A stretch of DNA of 42,211 bases from an uncultured Bacteroidota bacterium (lineage in GTDB: Bacteria > Bacteroidota > Bacteroidia > Chitinophagales > Chitinophagaceae): the NCBI GenBank assembly GCA_903929425.1, contig CAIYUO010000067.1, positions 1 to 42,211 on the forward strand. Direction: 5' to 3'. Below, in pieces: positions 32,755 through 42,051 of this stretch. Each line of letters opens with the position of its first letter. Position 1 is the stretch's first letter. The notes under the pieces were generated by a model. The model worked only from the letters and a program-made list of their open reading frames with translations. It did not search any database and had not been told where the DNA came from. Made by a program: the position numbers and the translations under genes.

Positions 32755-34359
32755 TTACTCACTTTCTGCAATAACTATGGTGAAACTTTGTTGTAGGGTG
32801 TTGGAATTTTTTAATACTGCTTCAACCCAATCCCATCCATAATCCCCTACCCACTCTGCAAAATTATCAACCCTTTCTTGTAAACTATTTTCAGGGAACA
32901 ATTGCTTTTTAATATGCTGTATGCGATCAACGGCAACAGCTTGTTTCTTTTTTTCCGCCTTTACTATTTTCTTTTCTAGCTCCTCTATTTTTTTAATGGA
33001 CTGAACCGACAAGTTCATGGTATGATCGCCCAAAGTAGCGTCCACTTGAATGGCTTGATTTTGTATTTGCGTATACAATGTTTTCATTGACTCAATTGAG
33101 GCTTCCAATGACAAATTGTGTTTGGCATTGGCCTTTACAAATGCAACTTCCAAATCCAATGATGTCTTGAATAAATCCTTTAATTCAAAACCTAATTCAT
33201 TCCATTGTTTTGACATTTTTGCATTGATAAACAAAAATGAATTTCTTAATTGCAGTAATGGATAATGAACCCCCGCTTCCTTAAAAACATCCTTAAGCTC
33301 CATCCAATAAGCTAATTCACCTCCGCCACCAATAAAGGAAATACCAGGTAAAATGGTTTCTTGATATACACCTCTTAGAATCACATTGGGGCTAAAACGT
33401 TCAGGATGCGCATGCAACTCTGCAATCATCTCGTCCTTTGTAAAAGTTAAGTCCGTATCTAAAATGGTGTAAACACCTTCGTTCAATTCTATACGTGCGC
33501 GTAAATTGTCTATCAAATAAAATAAATTAATCGCGCGGCCTTCGGTTTGAATATGGTATTGACGGCGTAATTTTTCAAGGGTTGGTTGCAATGCTTTATG
33601 AGAAAATTGAGTCAATAATTCTTTTTCCATTACGGTTAAAAAACATGATTTCAATTTTGCATCATCTGGTTGTATGACCACTAACCCATATTGTCCAAAA
33701 TAACTATGTACTAAACTTAAAGTGGCTTCGTTGATTGTAACCCCTTTTTTATACGCATCCACTAGGGCGCTAAAAGCTTCCTTACCCTGAGGCTTTACGG
33801 ACCAATACCCTTCCATATTTTTTAAAAGCCCAATCAATGCATCATCCACTTTCATCCTGCCAATGGCACCCGTTTGTTTTGTGGACCATTGTAATTTATC
33901 GCCTCCTAAATAAAAGCTGCCTACTTCGTCAATATCAGCATCCTCCGAACCCATATAATAAACAGGTACATAATTGTTTTGAGGAAACTGCTTTTTCAAA
34001 TCTGCAGCTAATTGAATAGCATGTATAATTTTATAAAAAAAGTATAAAGGACCCGTAAAAATATTAGGCTGGTGCGCAGTGGTAATTACATAGGTATTTT
34101 CCTGAAGCAATGACTCAACATTTTCATTCACTGCTTTTGTTGAAGGAATAGTAGCGTACTGTGCTTTTAAAACTTCAACAAGAAGTGAACGATTAATATT
34201 AAAACTATTTCTGGTAGTTGTTGCTTTTTCAATGCCGTCAAGTGTAGGAGCATAGTTCACAAAATCCAACGCAGTTCCTTCACCATTAATATAATCTCTT
34301 ACCAGTGGACTAAATAATCCAGTTGCATGATAAGGTATTTTGGTAGGGTTAAATTTCAT
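32755..34359 (-). CDS. bshC: Bacillithiol biosynthesis cysteine-adding enzyme
   Basis: BshC joins cysteine to glucosaminyl-malate in the last step of bacillithiol synthesis, a low-molecular-weight thiol used in place of glutathione. The 534-residue length is typical. TTAHQPNIFTGPLYFFYKI (around residues 95-113) and VPVYYMGSEDADIDEV are the nucleotidyltransferase-like core signature. SFIGGGGELAYWMELK lies in the second half. The Lys/Glu-rich C-terminal segment (IEELEKKIVKAEKKKQ) is the family coiled coil. It is cytoplasmic. bshA and bshB are not in the window. Divergent from the desaturase gene across 101 bases. Confidence 0.93.
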   Translation of the reverse strand: MKFNPTKIPYHATGLFSPLVRDYINGEGTALDFVNYAPTLDGIEKATTTRNSFNINRSLLVEVLKAQYATIPSTKAVNENVESLLQENTYVITTAHQPNIFTGPLYFFYKIIHAIQLAADLKKQFPQNNYVPVYYMGSEDADIDEVGSFYLGGDKLQWSTKQTGAIGRMKVDDALIGLLKNMEGYWSVKPQGKEAFSALVDAYKKGVTINEATLSLVHSYFGQYGLVVIQPDDAKLKSCFLTVMEKELLTQFSHKALQPTLEKLRRQYHIQTEGRAINLFYLIDNLRARIELNEGVYTILDTDLTFTKDEMIAELHAHPERFSPNVILRGVYQETILPGISFIGGGGELAYWMELKDVFKEAGVHYPLLQLRNSFLFINAKMSKQWNELGFELKDLFKTSLDLEVAFVKANAKHNLSLEASIESMKTLYTQIQNQAIQVDATLGDHTMNLSVQSIKKIEELEKKIVKAEKKKQAVAVDRIQHIKKQLFPENSLQERVDNFAEWVGDYGWDWVEAVLKNSNTLQQSFTIVIAESE

Positions 34360-34381
34360 AAAATAAATAGTCAGCCTCCGT

Positions 34382-34439
34382 TAATCGATTAGGGTGCAAA
34401 TTAAGATAAAATTGATACATTTGGTAGTCGATTAATCGA
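34382..34439. promoter_or_regulatory. Two ATCGAT-type palindromes flanking a -7 element
   Basis: TAATCGATTA (34382-34391) and TCGATTAATCGA (34428-34439) are perfect palindromes with centres 47 bases apart. Between them TACATTTG (34416-34423) matches TAnnTTTG on the plus strand, 37 bases before the desaturase ATG. The arrangement suggests operators for a dimeric repressor or activator in the bshC/desaturase divergent region. Confidence 0.4.
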
Positions 34440-34460
34440 TGCAAGTCTAAATTATAATAT

Positions 34461-35741
34461 ATGGAAACCTACGGTAAAATTTTAATCATTGCAATGCCAG
34501 CATTCCTTTTACTTGTCATATTTGAAAAGTGGTATGGTTGGCGTAAAGGTTTTGACACCGTTCGTACTTTGGACATGGTTTCAAGTTTGAGTTCAGGTGT
34601 GACCAATTCCACCAAGGACGTATTGGGTTTAAGTATTGCCATAATTAGTTACGGTTGGTTAGTTGAGCATATAACCATTTATAAAGTGCAGTCGAGTTGG
34701 TTGGTTTATGTTATAGCCTTTCTTGCATTAGATTTTGCTGGATATTGGGTGCACCGTTTAGCACATTCTGTTAATTTTTTCTGGAACAACCATGTTGTTC
34801 ATCATAGTAGCGAGGAATTTAACTTAGCCTGTGCTTTGAGACAAAGCATTTCGGTTTACTTTAGGATTTATGCATTTTTATTAATCCCTGCTGCCCTTTT
34901 CGGAGTTCCTCAACAAGTGATTGCGGTGGTTGGACCATTGCATTTATTTGCACAGTTCTGGTACCATACAAGACATATTGGAAGAATGGGCATATTCGAG
35001 TACATTATAGTAACGCCCGCTCACCATCGCGTACATCACGCTATTAATCCTGAATATTTAGATAAGAATTACGGACAAATTTTTATTTTTTGGGATAGAA
35101 TGTTTGGCACATTTCAAGACGAACGTGCTGACATACCCGCGGTTTATGGAGTCACTCGTCCTGTGCGTACTTGGAACCCGATAAAAATTAATTTCATGCA
35201 CTTATGGCTTTTATTCAAAGACGCATGGCATACTAAAAGCTGGAAGGATAAGTTTCGTATTTGGCTTATGCCTTTGGGATGGAGACCAGATGATGTAGTG
35301 GAAAAATATCCTGTATATAAAATCGAAGATGTGTATCATTTTGAAAAGTACGATACCCCAGCCTCGAAAGGGTTGCAGACTTATTTATGGGCACAGTTAA
35401 TATGCATGTTACTCATTGTAAGTTATTTGTTTGGCAATGTGGCCATGATTAAGGATTTAGGTATTGCCAACTTGTTTATTTACGGCGCATTTATTTTCGT
35501 TCAAGTATACGCCCTTACTGAATTTATGGACCGTGCAAAATATGCTTGGTTATTGGAAGGGGTAAAAAATAGTATTTGTATTGCAGCGATAGTTACAAAA
35601 GGAGATTGGTTTGGATCCAATTCCATATCACCCATCATTGCGCCAGTATTAATTGGATATTTTGTTTTAAGCAGCTTTGCAGTTTACTACTTTTCTAATC
35701 AACCAACTCACCCTCTAAGTCGTAGTCATAAGCCTTGGTGA
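34461..35741 (+). CDS. Sterol desaturase / fatty acid hydroxylase family protein
   Basis: This 426-residue membrane di-iron oxygenase-type protein has several hydrophobic segments (about residues 8-20, 56-68, 80-97, 135-160 and four in the last 110 residues). The histidine clusters that bind the iron pair are HRLAH (98-102), HVVHH (111-115) and HHRVHH (188-193). The first 290 residues match the catalytic family. The C-terminal membrane segments are an extension seen in bacterial relatives of alkylglycerol monooxygenase. The substrate, probably a lipid chain or ether lipid, is unknown. Its last 47 bases overlap the 3' end of rimO on the opposite strand. Confidence 0.87.
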   Translation: METYGKILIIAMPAFLLLVIFEKWYGWRKGFDTVRTLDMVSSLSSGVTNSTKDVLGLSIAIISYGWLVEHITIYKVQSSWLVYVIAFLALDFAGYWVHRLAHSVNFFWNNHVVHHSSEEFNLACALRQSISVYFRIYAFLLIPAALFGVPQQVIAVVGPLHLFAQFWYHTRHIGRMGIFEYIIVTPAHHRVHHAINPEYLDKNYGQIFIFWDRMFGTFQDERADIPAVYGVTRPVRTWNPIKINFMHLWLLFKDAWHTKSWKDKFRIWLMPLGWRPDDVVEKYPVYKIEDVYHFEKYDTPASKGLQTYLWAQLICMLLIVSYLFGNVAMIKDLGIANLFIYGAFIFVQVYALTEFMDRAKYAWLLEGVKNSICIAAIVTKGDWFGSNSISPIIAPVLIGYFVLSSFAVYYFSNQPTHPLSRSHKPW

Positions 35742-37005
35742 TTTTAACCATCACCATGTCTCCAGATTTTAAGCGCTTAGTGGTATTGATCACCACTTCA
35801 TTGTCCACTTCAACGCTATCAAATTCGGTACGGCCTAACCACCTGCCGGCTTCTTTTTTATCGACTAATACTTTTACAATTTGACCTTCTTTGGCTTGGT
35901 TAATAGCCAAACTAATTTCTTGTTGTACTTCCATAATTTCTTCTGCACGGCGTTGCTTTTCGTCAGCAGGGACATCGTCCACTAAATCGTAAGCACTTGT
36001 ATTTTCCTCATGGCTGTAGGTGAATATACCTACACGGTCAAACTTATGCAATTGTAAAAATTCTTTTAATTCTTCAACATCCTCCAAGGTTTCACCAGGA
36101 AATCCTGTAATTAAGGTTGTACGAATTGCAATACCCGGCACACGCTTACGTATTTCTGTGATTAATTCGGTCATTTCCTCACGTGTGATATTACGACGCA
36201 TTGCCTTAAGCATATTATTACTTGCATGTTGCAATGGAATGTCAATGTATTTACAAATATTATCACGCTCACGCATTACATCCAATACTTCCAATGGGAA
36301 CTTACTTGGATATGCATAGTGTAAACGAATCCACTCTAATCCTTCCACATCCGCTAATGCATTTAATAATTGAGGTAGGGCTCTTTCCTTATAAATATCT
36401 AAACCGTAATAAGTTAATTCCTGCGCAATAAGCATAACCTCCTTCACTCCTTTTTTCACCAAACCTTTTGCTTCATCCACTAATTGCTCAATGGTTTTAC
36501 TAATGTGTTGACCACGCATTAAAGGAATCGCACAAAACGCACAGGTACGGTTACAACCTTCACTAATTTTTAAATACGCATAATGTTGTGGCGTACTTAA
36601 TAAACGTTCTCCTAATAATTCTGCTTTATAATCGGCGTTCAATTGATTCAACATTAACGGAAGTTCCATGGTACCAAACCAAGCATCCACTTCAGGGATT
36701 TCTGCCGCTAGGTCGCCTCTGTATCTTTCACTTAAACAACCTGTCACATATACTTTATCTAATTTGCCTTTTTGCTTTAAAGCCACTTGATCCAAAATAG
36801 TATTGACACTCTCCTCTTTTGCTTTGTCAATAAATCCACAAGTGTTTACCACTACAATATTATGATCCAATTTCTTATTCTCATGCACTACGTCAATATC
36901 ATTCGCCGCCAATTGACCGCTTAACATTTCACTATCCACTAGGTTTTTACTACAACCTAATGTGATGATGTTTACTTTATTCTGCTTTAAAGATTTTGAC
37001 TTCAT
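35695..37005 (-). CDS. rimO: Ribosomal protein S12 methylthiotransferase
   Basis: RimO is a radical-SAM enzyme with two iron-sulfur clusters that adds a methylthio group to a conserved aspartate of ribosomal protein S12. In the 436-residue product the auxiliary cluster cysteines are Cys18 (TLGCSKNLVDSE), Cys56 (NTCGFI) and Cys90 (VTGCLSERY). The radical-SAM cluster is C151-x3-C155-x2-C158 in SEGCNRTCAFCAIP. A C-terminal TRAM domain (from about residue 375) contacts RNA or protein. LGCSKNLVDSE separates RimO from the tRNA-modifying MiaB. It lies 21 bases after the prfC stop, so prfC-rimO is a likely translation-related operon. Confidence 0.95.
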   Translation of the reverse strand: MKSKSLKQNKVNIITLGCSKNLVDSEMLSGQLAANDIDVVHENKKLDHNIVVVNTCGFIDKAKEESVNTILDQVALKQKGKLDKVYVTGCLSERYRGDLAAEIPEVDAWFGTMELPLMLNQLNADYKAELLGERLLSTPQHYAYLKISEGCNRTCAFCAIPLMRGQHISKTIEQLVDEAKGLVKKGVKEVMLIAQELTYYGLDIYKERALPQLLNALADVEGLEWIRLHYAYPSKFPLEVLDVMRERDNICKYIDIPLQHASNNMLKAMRRNITREEMTELITEIRKRVPGIAIRTTLITGFPGETLEDVEELKEFLQLHKFDRVGIFTYSHEENTSAYDLVDDVPADEKQRRAEEIMEVQQEISLAINQAKEGQIVKVLVDKKEAGRWLGRTEFDSVEVDNEVVINTTKRLKSGDMVMVKITKAYDYDLEGELVD

Positions 37006-37026
37006 AATATATTTTTTTCGGAGCCT

Positions 37027-38613
37027 TTATTTATTAACCTCGTTAGTGAAATGAAAAGTAATATCTGGATTGTTGGTGATTTCTGTATTTAAGAACCATT
37101 CACTTTGTGCCAAATACACTGGTGAACCATCCTTATCCTCGGCTGCGTTTTGTTGTTTAAATCTTAAAAAGTCATGTAACTTATTTTTATCGGTAGATGT
37201 CAACCAGCAAGCCTTATAAAAAGGAAGTGTTCTAAATTCACAAGCCGCACCATACTCTTGTAATAAACGATATTGGATGACTTCAAATTGCAAATCACCT
37301 ACGCAACCAATAATTTTTTTATTGCCCCCAAACTGCGTAAATAACTGTGCAACTCCTTCGTCCGTTAACTGCTGAATGCCTTTTTCCAATTGTTTGGTTT
37401 TCATTGGATCCTTATTCACCAACTCCTTGAATATTTCTGGAGAAAAGGTTGGAATACCCGTGAAATAAAACTTCTCCCCTTCAGTTAATGTATCCCCTAT
37501 TTTAAAGTTACCTGTATCAAATAAACCCACTACATCACCAGGATAAGCATCCTCCACAATATCCTTACTGCGCGCTAGGAATGTATATGGGTTTGTGAAA
37601 CGAACATCCTTTTCTAAACGTACATGTTTATAATAAGTATTGCGTTCAAACTTTCCACTACACACACGCATAAAGGCAATACGATCACGGTGCTTAGGAT
37701 CTAGGTTGGCATGTATTTTAAAAATGAACCCACTGAACTTATCTTCACTTGCTTGCACTTTTCTAACACTTGTTTCTCTATCACGAGGCGTGGGTGCAAT
37801 TTGAATAAACGTATCCAACATTTCTTGTACACCAAAGTTATTTACGGCCGATCCAAAAAACACAGGTGCAATTTTACCTTCCAAATAATCAGTGGGATTT
37901 AACGCGCCATATACTCCATCAATTAATTCAACGTCCTCTCTTAATAAATCGGCATCGCGGTCACCTACTTTTTGTTGCAATACAGGACTTGCTAAATCTT
38001 CGATCGCAACCACATCCTCATCATCGGCCTTGGTGCTTGCAGTAAATAAGCGCAAGCTTTTATCATGCAAATTATATACCCCTTTAAATTCCTTACCACT
38101 ATTAATTGGCCAGGTCATTGGGTGTAAGGATATTTTTAATTCTGCTTCAATTTCTTCTAATAAATCAAATCGGTTTTTACCATCGCGGTCCATTTTATTA
38201 ATGAACACTATAACTGGCGTAGCGCGCATACTACAAACTTCCATTAAACGGCGAGTTTGTGGCTCAACCCCGTTCACACTATCAATCACTAATATTACAC
38301 TGTCAACAGCAGTTAGGGTACGATAAGTATCCTCTGCAAAGTCCTTGTGACCAGGTGTATCCAATAAATTAATCAAATTGCCTTTGTACTCAAAGGACAT
38401 CACCGATGTTGCTACCGAGATACCTCTTTGGCGTTCTATCTCCATGAAATCCGATGTCGCGTGCTTTTTAATTTTATTGCTTTTTACCGCACCCGCCGTT
38501 TGAATGGCACCACCAAATAACAATAACTTTTCCGTTAAGGTAGTTTTACCAGCATCCGGGTGAGAGATAATCGCAAAAGTTTTGCGACGGTTAATTTCTT
38601 TTTCGTACTTCAT
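37027..38613 (-). CDS. prfC: Peptide chain release factor 3
   Basis: RF3 is a GTPase that recycles RF1/RF2 from the ribosome after termination. The 528-residue length is normal. The P-loop HPDAGKTT is at residues 18-25, the switch I region near [22 protein letters not shown] at 84-88, and NKMD at 138-141. The IERQRGISV sequence and the absence of EF-G domains IV and V separate it from elongation factors. Cytoplasmic. It is the first gene of a minus-strand pair with rimO; the 150-bp upstream region contains the lpdA terminator but no clear TAnnTTTG. Confidence 0.95.
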   Translation of the reverse strand: MKYEKEINRRKTFAIISHPDAGKTTLTEKLLLFGGAIQTAGAVKSNKIKKHATSDFMEIERQRGISVATSVMSFEYKGNLINLLDTPGHKDFAEDTYRTLTAVDSVILVIDSVNGVEPQTRRLMEVCSMRATPVIVFINKMDRDGKNRFDLLEEIEAELKISLHPMTWPINSGKEFKGVYNLHDKSLRLFTASTKADDEDVVAIEDLASPVLQQKVGDRDADLLREDVELIDGVYGALNPTDYLEGKIAPVFFGSAVNNFGVQEMLDTFIQIAPTPRDRETSVRKVQASEDKFSGFIFKIHANLDPKHRDRIAFMRVCSGKFERNTYYKHVRLEKDVRFTNPYTFLARSKDIVEDAYPGDVVGLFDTGNFKIGDTLTEGEKFYFTGIPTFSPEIFKELVNKDPMKTKQLEKGIQQLTDEGVAQLFTQFGGNKKIIGCVGDLQFEVIQYRLLQEYGAACEFRTLPFYKACWLTSTDKNKLHDFLRFKQQNAAEDKDGSPVYLAQSEWFLNTEITNNPDITFHFTNEVNK

Positions 38614-38697
38614 TATAATCTGTTCCTACTTTAATCAATCTTTAAATAAATCGTATCCTTCTTTACACATTCACATCGTAAATTCCAATTCGACATT

Positions 38698-38746
38698 TTA
38701 TTAAAAATGGCCCGCACTCAAAATAATTTGAATCACGAGCCATTTA
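38698..38746 (-). terminator. Probable terminator of lpdA
   Basis: On the minus strand AAATGGC, starting 18 bases after the lpdA stop, pairs with GCCATTT, with further imperfect pairing (TCG with CGG) inside and an AT-rich loop. It is followed by TTTTTAAT. The stem is interrupted, so efficiency is uncertain. Confidence 0.55.
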
Positions 38747-38763
38747 ATATATTCCTAAACTAG

Positions 38764-40173
38764 TTAGATATCAATTGCTTCGCCATAAGCAGCAGCAACT
38801 GCTTCTTTTAAGCCTTCACTCATTGTTGGATGCGGATGAATGGCATTCAAGATTTCATGTGCAGTTGTTTCTAATTTACGAGCAACTACTGCTTCAGCAA
38901 TCATTTCTGTTACATTCATACCAATCATATGACAACCTAAGAATTCACCATATTTTGCATCGAAGATTACTTTTACAAAACCTTCAGTTGCTCCAGCAGC
39001 AGATGCTTTACCACTTGCTACAAATGGGAACTTACCTACTTTAATTTCATAGCCTGCTTCCTTAGCAGCTTTCTCGGTATAACCTACACTTGATATTTCA
39101 GGTATGCAATAAGTACAACCTGGAACATTATTGTAATCGATACCTTCAGGTAAATGTGCGTTTTTCTTTTCTAAATATGCCATATGCTCAGCAGCAATGA
39201 TACCTTCTTTGGCAGCTACGTGTGCTAAAGCTTGGCCAGGAGAACAGTCCCCTAATGCATAGATACCTGGAATGCTTGATTGTTGGTATTTATCTACAAT
39301 GATTCTGCCTTTATCTGTTTTAATACCGTTTGATTCTAATCCTAAATTTTCAATGTTAGCCACCACACCTACTGCACTTAATAAAACATCAGCTTCTAAA
39401 GTCACATATGAACCGTCTTGTAATTTCACTTTTGCTTTCACACCAGCACCTGTTGTATCCACTGATTCAACCGACGCATTGGTCATAATATCAATACCGT
39501 TTTTCTTGTATTGCTTTTCTAATTCCTTAGAAATATCCTCGTCCTCAACAGGAACAATTCTTGGTAAAAATTCAACGATGGTCACCTTAGTTCCCATGCT
39601 ATTGTAAACATATGCGAACTCAACACCTATCGCACCACTACCCACAATGATCATGCTTTTTGGTTGCGTTGGCAATACCATTGCTTCACGGTAACCCAAT
39701 ACTTTTTTACCATCCTGAGGCAAGTTTGGTAATGCTCTTGAACGACCACCTGTTGCAATTGCAATATATTTAGTATCCAACACTTGTGTTGAACCGTCTG
39801 CTGCTTTAACTTCAACCTTACCTTTTGATAATACCTTGCCATAACCCATTACCACGTCGATCTTATTTTTTTTCATCAAGAACTGAACGCCTTTACTCAT
39901 TTTATCGGCAACGCCACGACTACGTGAAATTACTTTTCCAAAATCATGATTCACACCAGATGCCGTGATACCATAATCGGCACTATGTTTCACATAATCA
40001 TATACCTGAGCACTTTTTATTAAAGCTTTGGTTGGAATACATCCCCAGTTTAAACAAACACCGCCTAAACTTTCCTTTTCAATAATTGCAACTTTTAAAC
40101 CTAATTGAGATGCACGGATAGCCGCTGGATAACCACCAGGACCACTACCTATTACGATAACGTCGTATGCCAT
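38764..40173 (-). CDS. lpdA: Dihydrolipoyl dehydrogenase
   Basis: This E3 flavoprotein of the pyruvate and 2-oxoglutarate dehydrogenase complexes (and glycine cleavage) re-oxidises dihydrolipoyl groups with NAD. I use the ATG at 40173 (469 aa), because MAYDVIVIGSGPGGY puts the FAD-binding glycine loop at the N-terminus. The in-frame extension to 40230 is unconserved. The redox disulfide is Cys40/Cys45 in GGVCLNWGCIPTK. The NAD loop is GSGAIGVEFA. FAD contacts are in GIYALGDCSPG, and the His-Glu pair is in IHPHPTMSE at the C-terminus. The E1 and E2 genes are not in this window. Confidence 0.96.
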   Translation of the reverse strand: MAYDVIVIGSGPGGYPAAIRASQLGLKVAIIEKESLGGVCLNWGCIPTKALIKSAQVYDYVKHSADYGITASGVNHDFGKVISRSRGVADKMSKGVQFLMKKNKIDVVMGYGKVLSKGKVEVKAADGSTQVLDTKYIAIATGGRSRALPNLPQDGKKVLGYREAMVLPTQPKSMIIVGSGAIGVEFAYVYNSMGTKVTIVEFLPRIVPVEDEDISKELEKQYKKNGIDIMTNASVESVDTTGAGVKAKVKLQDGSYVTLEADVLLSAVGVVANIENLGLESNGIKTDKGRIIVDKYQQSSIPGIYALGDCSPGQALAHVAAKEGIIAAEHMAYLEKKNAHLPEGIDYNNVPGCTYCIPEISSVGYTEKAAKEAGYEIKVGKFPFVASGKASAAGATEGFVKVIFDAKYGEFLGCHMIGMNVTEMIAEAVVARKLETTAHEILNAIHPHPTMSEGLKEAVAAAYGEAIDI

Positions 40174-40207
40174 TTTGTGTGTGTTTTTGTGTATTTGAAT
40201 GAGGGTG

Positions 40208-40215
40208 CAAAAATA
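40208..40215 (-). promoter_or_regulatory. Candidate -7 element of lpdA
   Basis: On the minus strand TATTTTTG matches TAnnTTTG, 34 bases before the lpdA ATG at 40173. No TTTG lies at the ideal -33 distance. Confidence 0.42.
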
Positions 40216-40249
40216 CCTCGAAAAAGGCAAAAGAAAAAACTAAATAGTG

Positions 40250-41071
40250 CTATTCAAAGAAAATACGCACCATTTGAAAAAACCATTTATTGTCATTTGG
40301 TCGTTGCTTGCTCATTTGATGCTCGTCGTACTTGCTTAAACCGAAAAGCCCAGCCATATTGCCCCCTCGCACTGAAATTTCCAAATAACCTGCAGAATTG
40401 AACCAAGCAAGCTTATCGGCAATAGGAACGGCGCCATAATTACGGCTCAATACCTCAATGGTTTCATTACGGGTAAACAGGATTTTAAAGGGTCTGCCTT
40501 TGGCATGCGCTTCAAACTCCTCCTGCCTTATATTCACCACCACATTTTCAAACTGATCAATAAATATGATTTGTCCCTCCATCCAAGCCTGGTCAATTTT
40601 AGGCTGGGTTGGGAAAATTTCCAATATTTCGGTTGCAGGCTCACCTGCCTCTGCTAGGTTACCTGATGCAAAATAATAAGCCACAGACTCCACAATACGC
40701 TCCGTGATTTGAACAAATGTATTGGCTCCTTTAATATCAATTTTTACAATTTCCTTTGGCCTCAAACCCAGCATCATAGTTAAAAAACCATTATCAGGCA
40801 CGACAAATAAATGACCATTATAACGTGCAAACAACACATGCTCCTGTGGGTATTGAAAGAAATTCACCATCACAATATGCACTGTATCCGATGGATAATG
40901 CTTGGCGGCATTGTTGAAAATATATGCTCCTTGTAAATAGTTTTTGCTGGAAAGTTGATGGGTAATATCTGCTATTAAACATCCCGGTATGATGGACAAT
41001 ATTTGGCCTTTTACGGCACCAATGATAAAATCCTCTTGGCCTATGTCTGATGTTAATGTAATAACGGGCAT
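40250..41071 (-). CDS. SAM hydroxide adenosyltransferase (DUF62 / chlorinase-fluorinase family)
   Basis: Members of this family use water or hydroxide to split S-adenosylmethionine into adenosine and methionine; halogenases are a minor branch. The 273-residue protein begins with ITLTSDIGQEDFIIGAVKG (residues 4-22), whose Asp contacts the SAM ribose. IFNNAAKHYPSDTVHIVMVN follows. The C-terminal domain contains SRNYGAVPIADKLAWFNSAG, typical of the non-halogenating branch. Cytoplasmic. It is the second gene after the SDR gene (29-bp gap, same strand) and has a 76-bp gap to lpdA. Physiological role in bacteria is not well established. Confidence 0.88.
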   Translation of the reverse strand: MPVITLTSDIGQEDFIIGAVKGQILSIIPGCLIADITHQLSSKNYLQGAYIFNNAAKHYPSDTVHIVMVNFFQYPQEHVLFARYNGHLFVVPDNGFLTMMLGLRPKEIVKIDIKGANTFVQITERIVESVAYYFASGNLAEAGEPATEILEIFPTQPKIDQAWMEGQIIFIDQFENVVVNIRQEEFEAHAKGRPFKILFTRNETIEVLSRNYGAVPIADKLAWFNSAGYLEISVRGGNMAGLFGLSKYDEHQMSKQRPNDNKWFFQMVRIFFE

Positions 41072-41100
41072 ATCCTATTAGTAACGAATAAATTACGTTT

Positions 41101-41907
41101 TTATTTTACCAGTTTCCCATTCTTAAAAAAGAATTCATTTACCAACTTATCGGCCCATGCTGGAAAGTATTTATTCATAAAAACAGTTTGTTTCCCAGTA
41201 AAGGTCAATACCAAGGTACGCTTGCGTTTGTCGATGGCTTCAATAATATGATTAGCACACTCCTCAGAGCTCATCATCGCCCCTTCATCCATAGGTGATT
41301 CCCCTTGTGCTTTAGCGTCCTTATTTAAAGCTGCATTTCGAATATTAGAACTGGTAAATCCAGGACAAACCCACATCACATGCGTACCTGAACCATATAA
41401 TTCAGTCCTTAAAGCCTCCAACCAACCATTTAAGGCATATTTGGAAGCCGAATACCCACTACGACCAGGAAGCCCTCGATATCCCGCTATACTTGACACG
41501 CCAACGACCACACCATTTGCTTTTTGAATAGCAGGTAAAGCCGCCTTGGTTGTATAAACTGTACCCCAAAAATTAATATCCATTACATTTTTCAATGTCT
41601 CAATGGATACTTCGTTTACCAAAGCACGCATGGATATACCTGCATTATTAATTAATATATCCAATCCACCCCATTTATCATTGACTGCTTTAATAAACAA
41701 TTCACATTGTGCTTGATTGGCTACATCCACTTGCATGGTAAATAAGCTGTCACTTGCACATTCATTAGACAAGCTAATAAGTTTGTCATTATTCCTTCCA
41801 CAAGTTGCCACTTTCGCTCCATCGTTTAAAAATTGGTGGACAAGTGCTTTTCCGATGCCATCAGAACCGCCTGTAATTACTACAATTTTATCCTTGAAAT
41901 TAGCCAT
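41101..41907 (-). CDS. Short-chain dehydrogenase/reductase (SDR)
   Basis: This classical SDR is an NAD(P)-dependent oxidoreductase of unknown substrate. The ATG at 41907 (268 aa) gives MANFKDKIVVITGG. A longer frame from 41925 adds six unlikely residues. The cofactor motif TGGSDGIG is at residues 12-19, NNAG at 87-90, Ser138 or Ser139 provides the catalytic serine, and Y152-x3-K156 is the active pair. CGRNND after the second strand has an Arg that favours NADPH. The C-terminal membrane-near FTGKQTVFMNKYFPAWAD resembles SDR members acting on lipids or retinol-like substrates. First of a minus-strand pair with the SAM hydroxide adenosyltransferase. Confidence 0.9.
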   Translation of the reverse strand: MANFKDKIVVITGGSDGIGKALVHQFLNDGAKVATCGRNNDKLISLSNECASDSLFTMQVDVANQAQCELFIKAVNDKWGGLDILINNAGISMRALVNEVSIETLKNVMDINFWGTVYTTKAALPAIQKANGVVVGVSSIAGYRGLPGRSGYSASKYALNGWLEALRTELYGSGTHVMWVCPGFTSSNIRNAALNKDAKAQGESPMDEGAMMSSEECANHIIEAIDKRKRTLVLTFTGKQTVFMNKYFPAWADKLVNEFFFKNGKLVK

Positions 41908-41922
41908 GTCATTGAATTTACA

Positions 41923-41930
41923 CAAATGTA
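41923..41930 (-). promoter_or_regulatory. Candidate -7 element of the SDR gene
   Basis: On the minus strand TACATTTG matches TAnnTTTG and ends 15 bases before the chosen ATG at 41907, consistent with a short leader. The -33 region is not recognisable. Confidence 0.38.
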
Positions 41931-41995
41931 GTTCTAAATTGAAGATGAACCACTTAGCCCCATTTAATGATGTTGAAAAGAAATATACCCTTTTA

Positions 41996-42026
41996 TTTGG
42001 ATAGTTTTATTTTATGCTTATTTTTG
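41996..42026 (+). promoter_or_regulatory. Promoter of tRNA-Lys
   Basis: TTTG (41996-41999), a 19-base spacer and TATTTTTG (42019-42026) give the complete Bacteroidota housekeeping promoter. Transcription would start near 42031, about 20 bases before the mature tRNA. This is the best promoter in the window. Confidence 0.8.
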
Positions 42027-42051
42027 CACTCCTTTAAACGGGAAAACGGAA

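Noticed and set aside
38775..39044. Gln/Leu-rich open frame opposite lpdA
   Set aside because: It is the complement of the well-conserved lpdA sequence, and its repetitive look comes from Ala/Glu-rich lpdA codons.
40174..40230. 19-residue extension of LpdA
   Set aside because: The family begins at MAYDVIVIGSG. The extension covers the candidate promoter and has no conserved residues.
41717..42004. 95-codon plus-strand frame opposite the SDR start
   Set aside because: It is a shadow of the SDR gene and runs through the tRNA-Lys promoter, with no conserved features.
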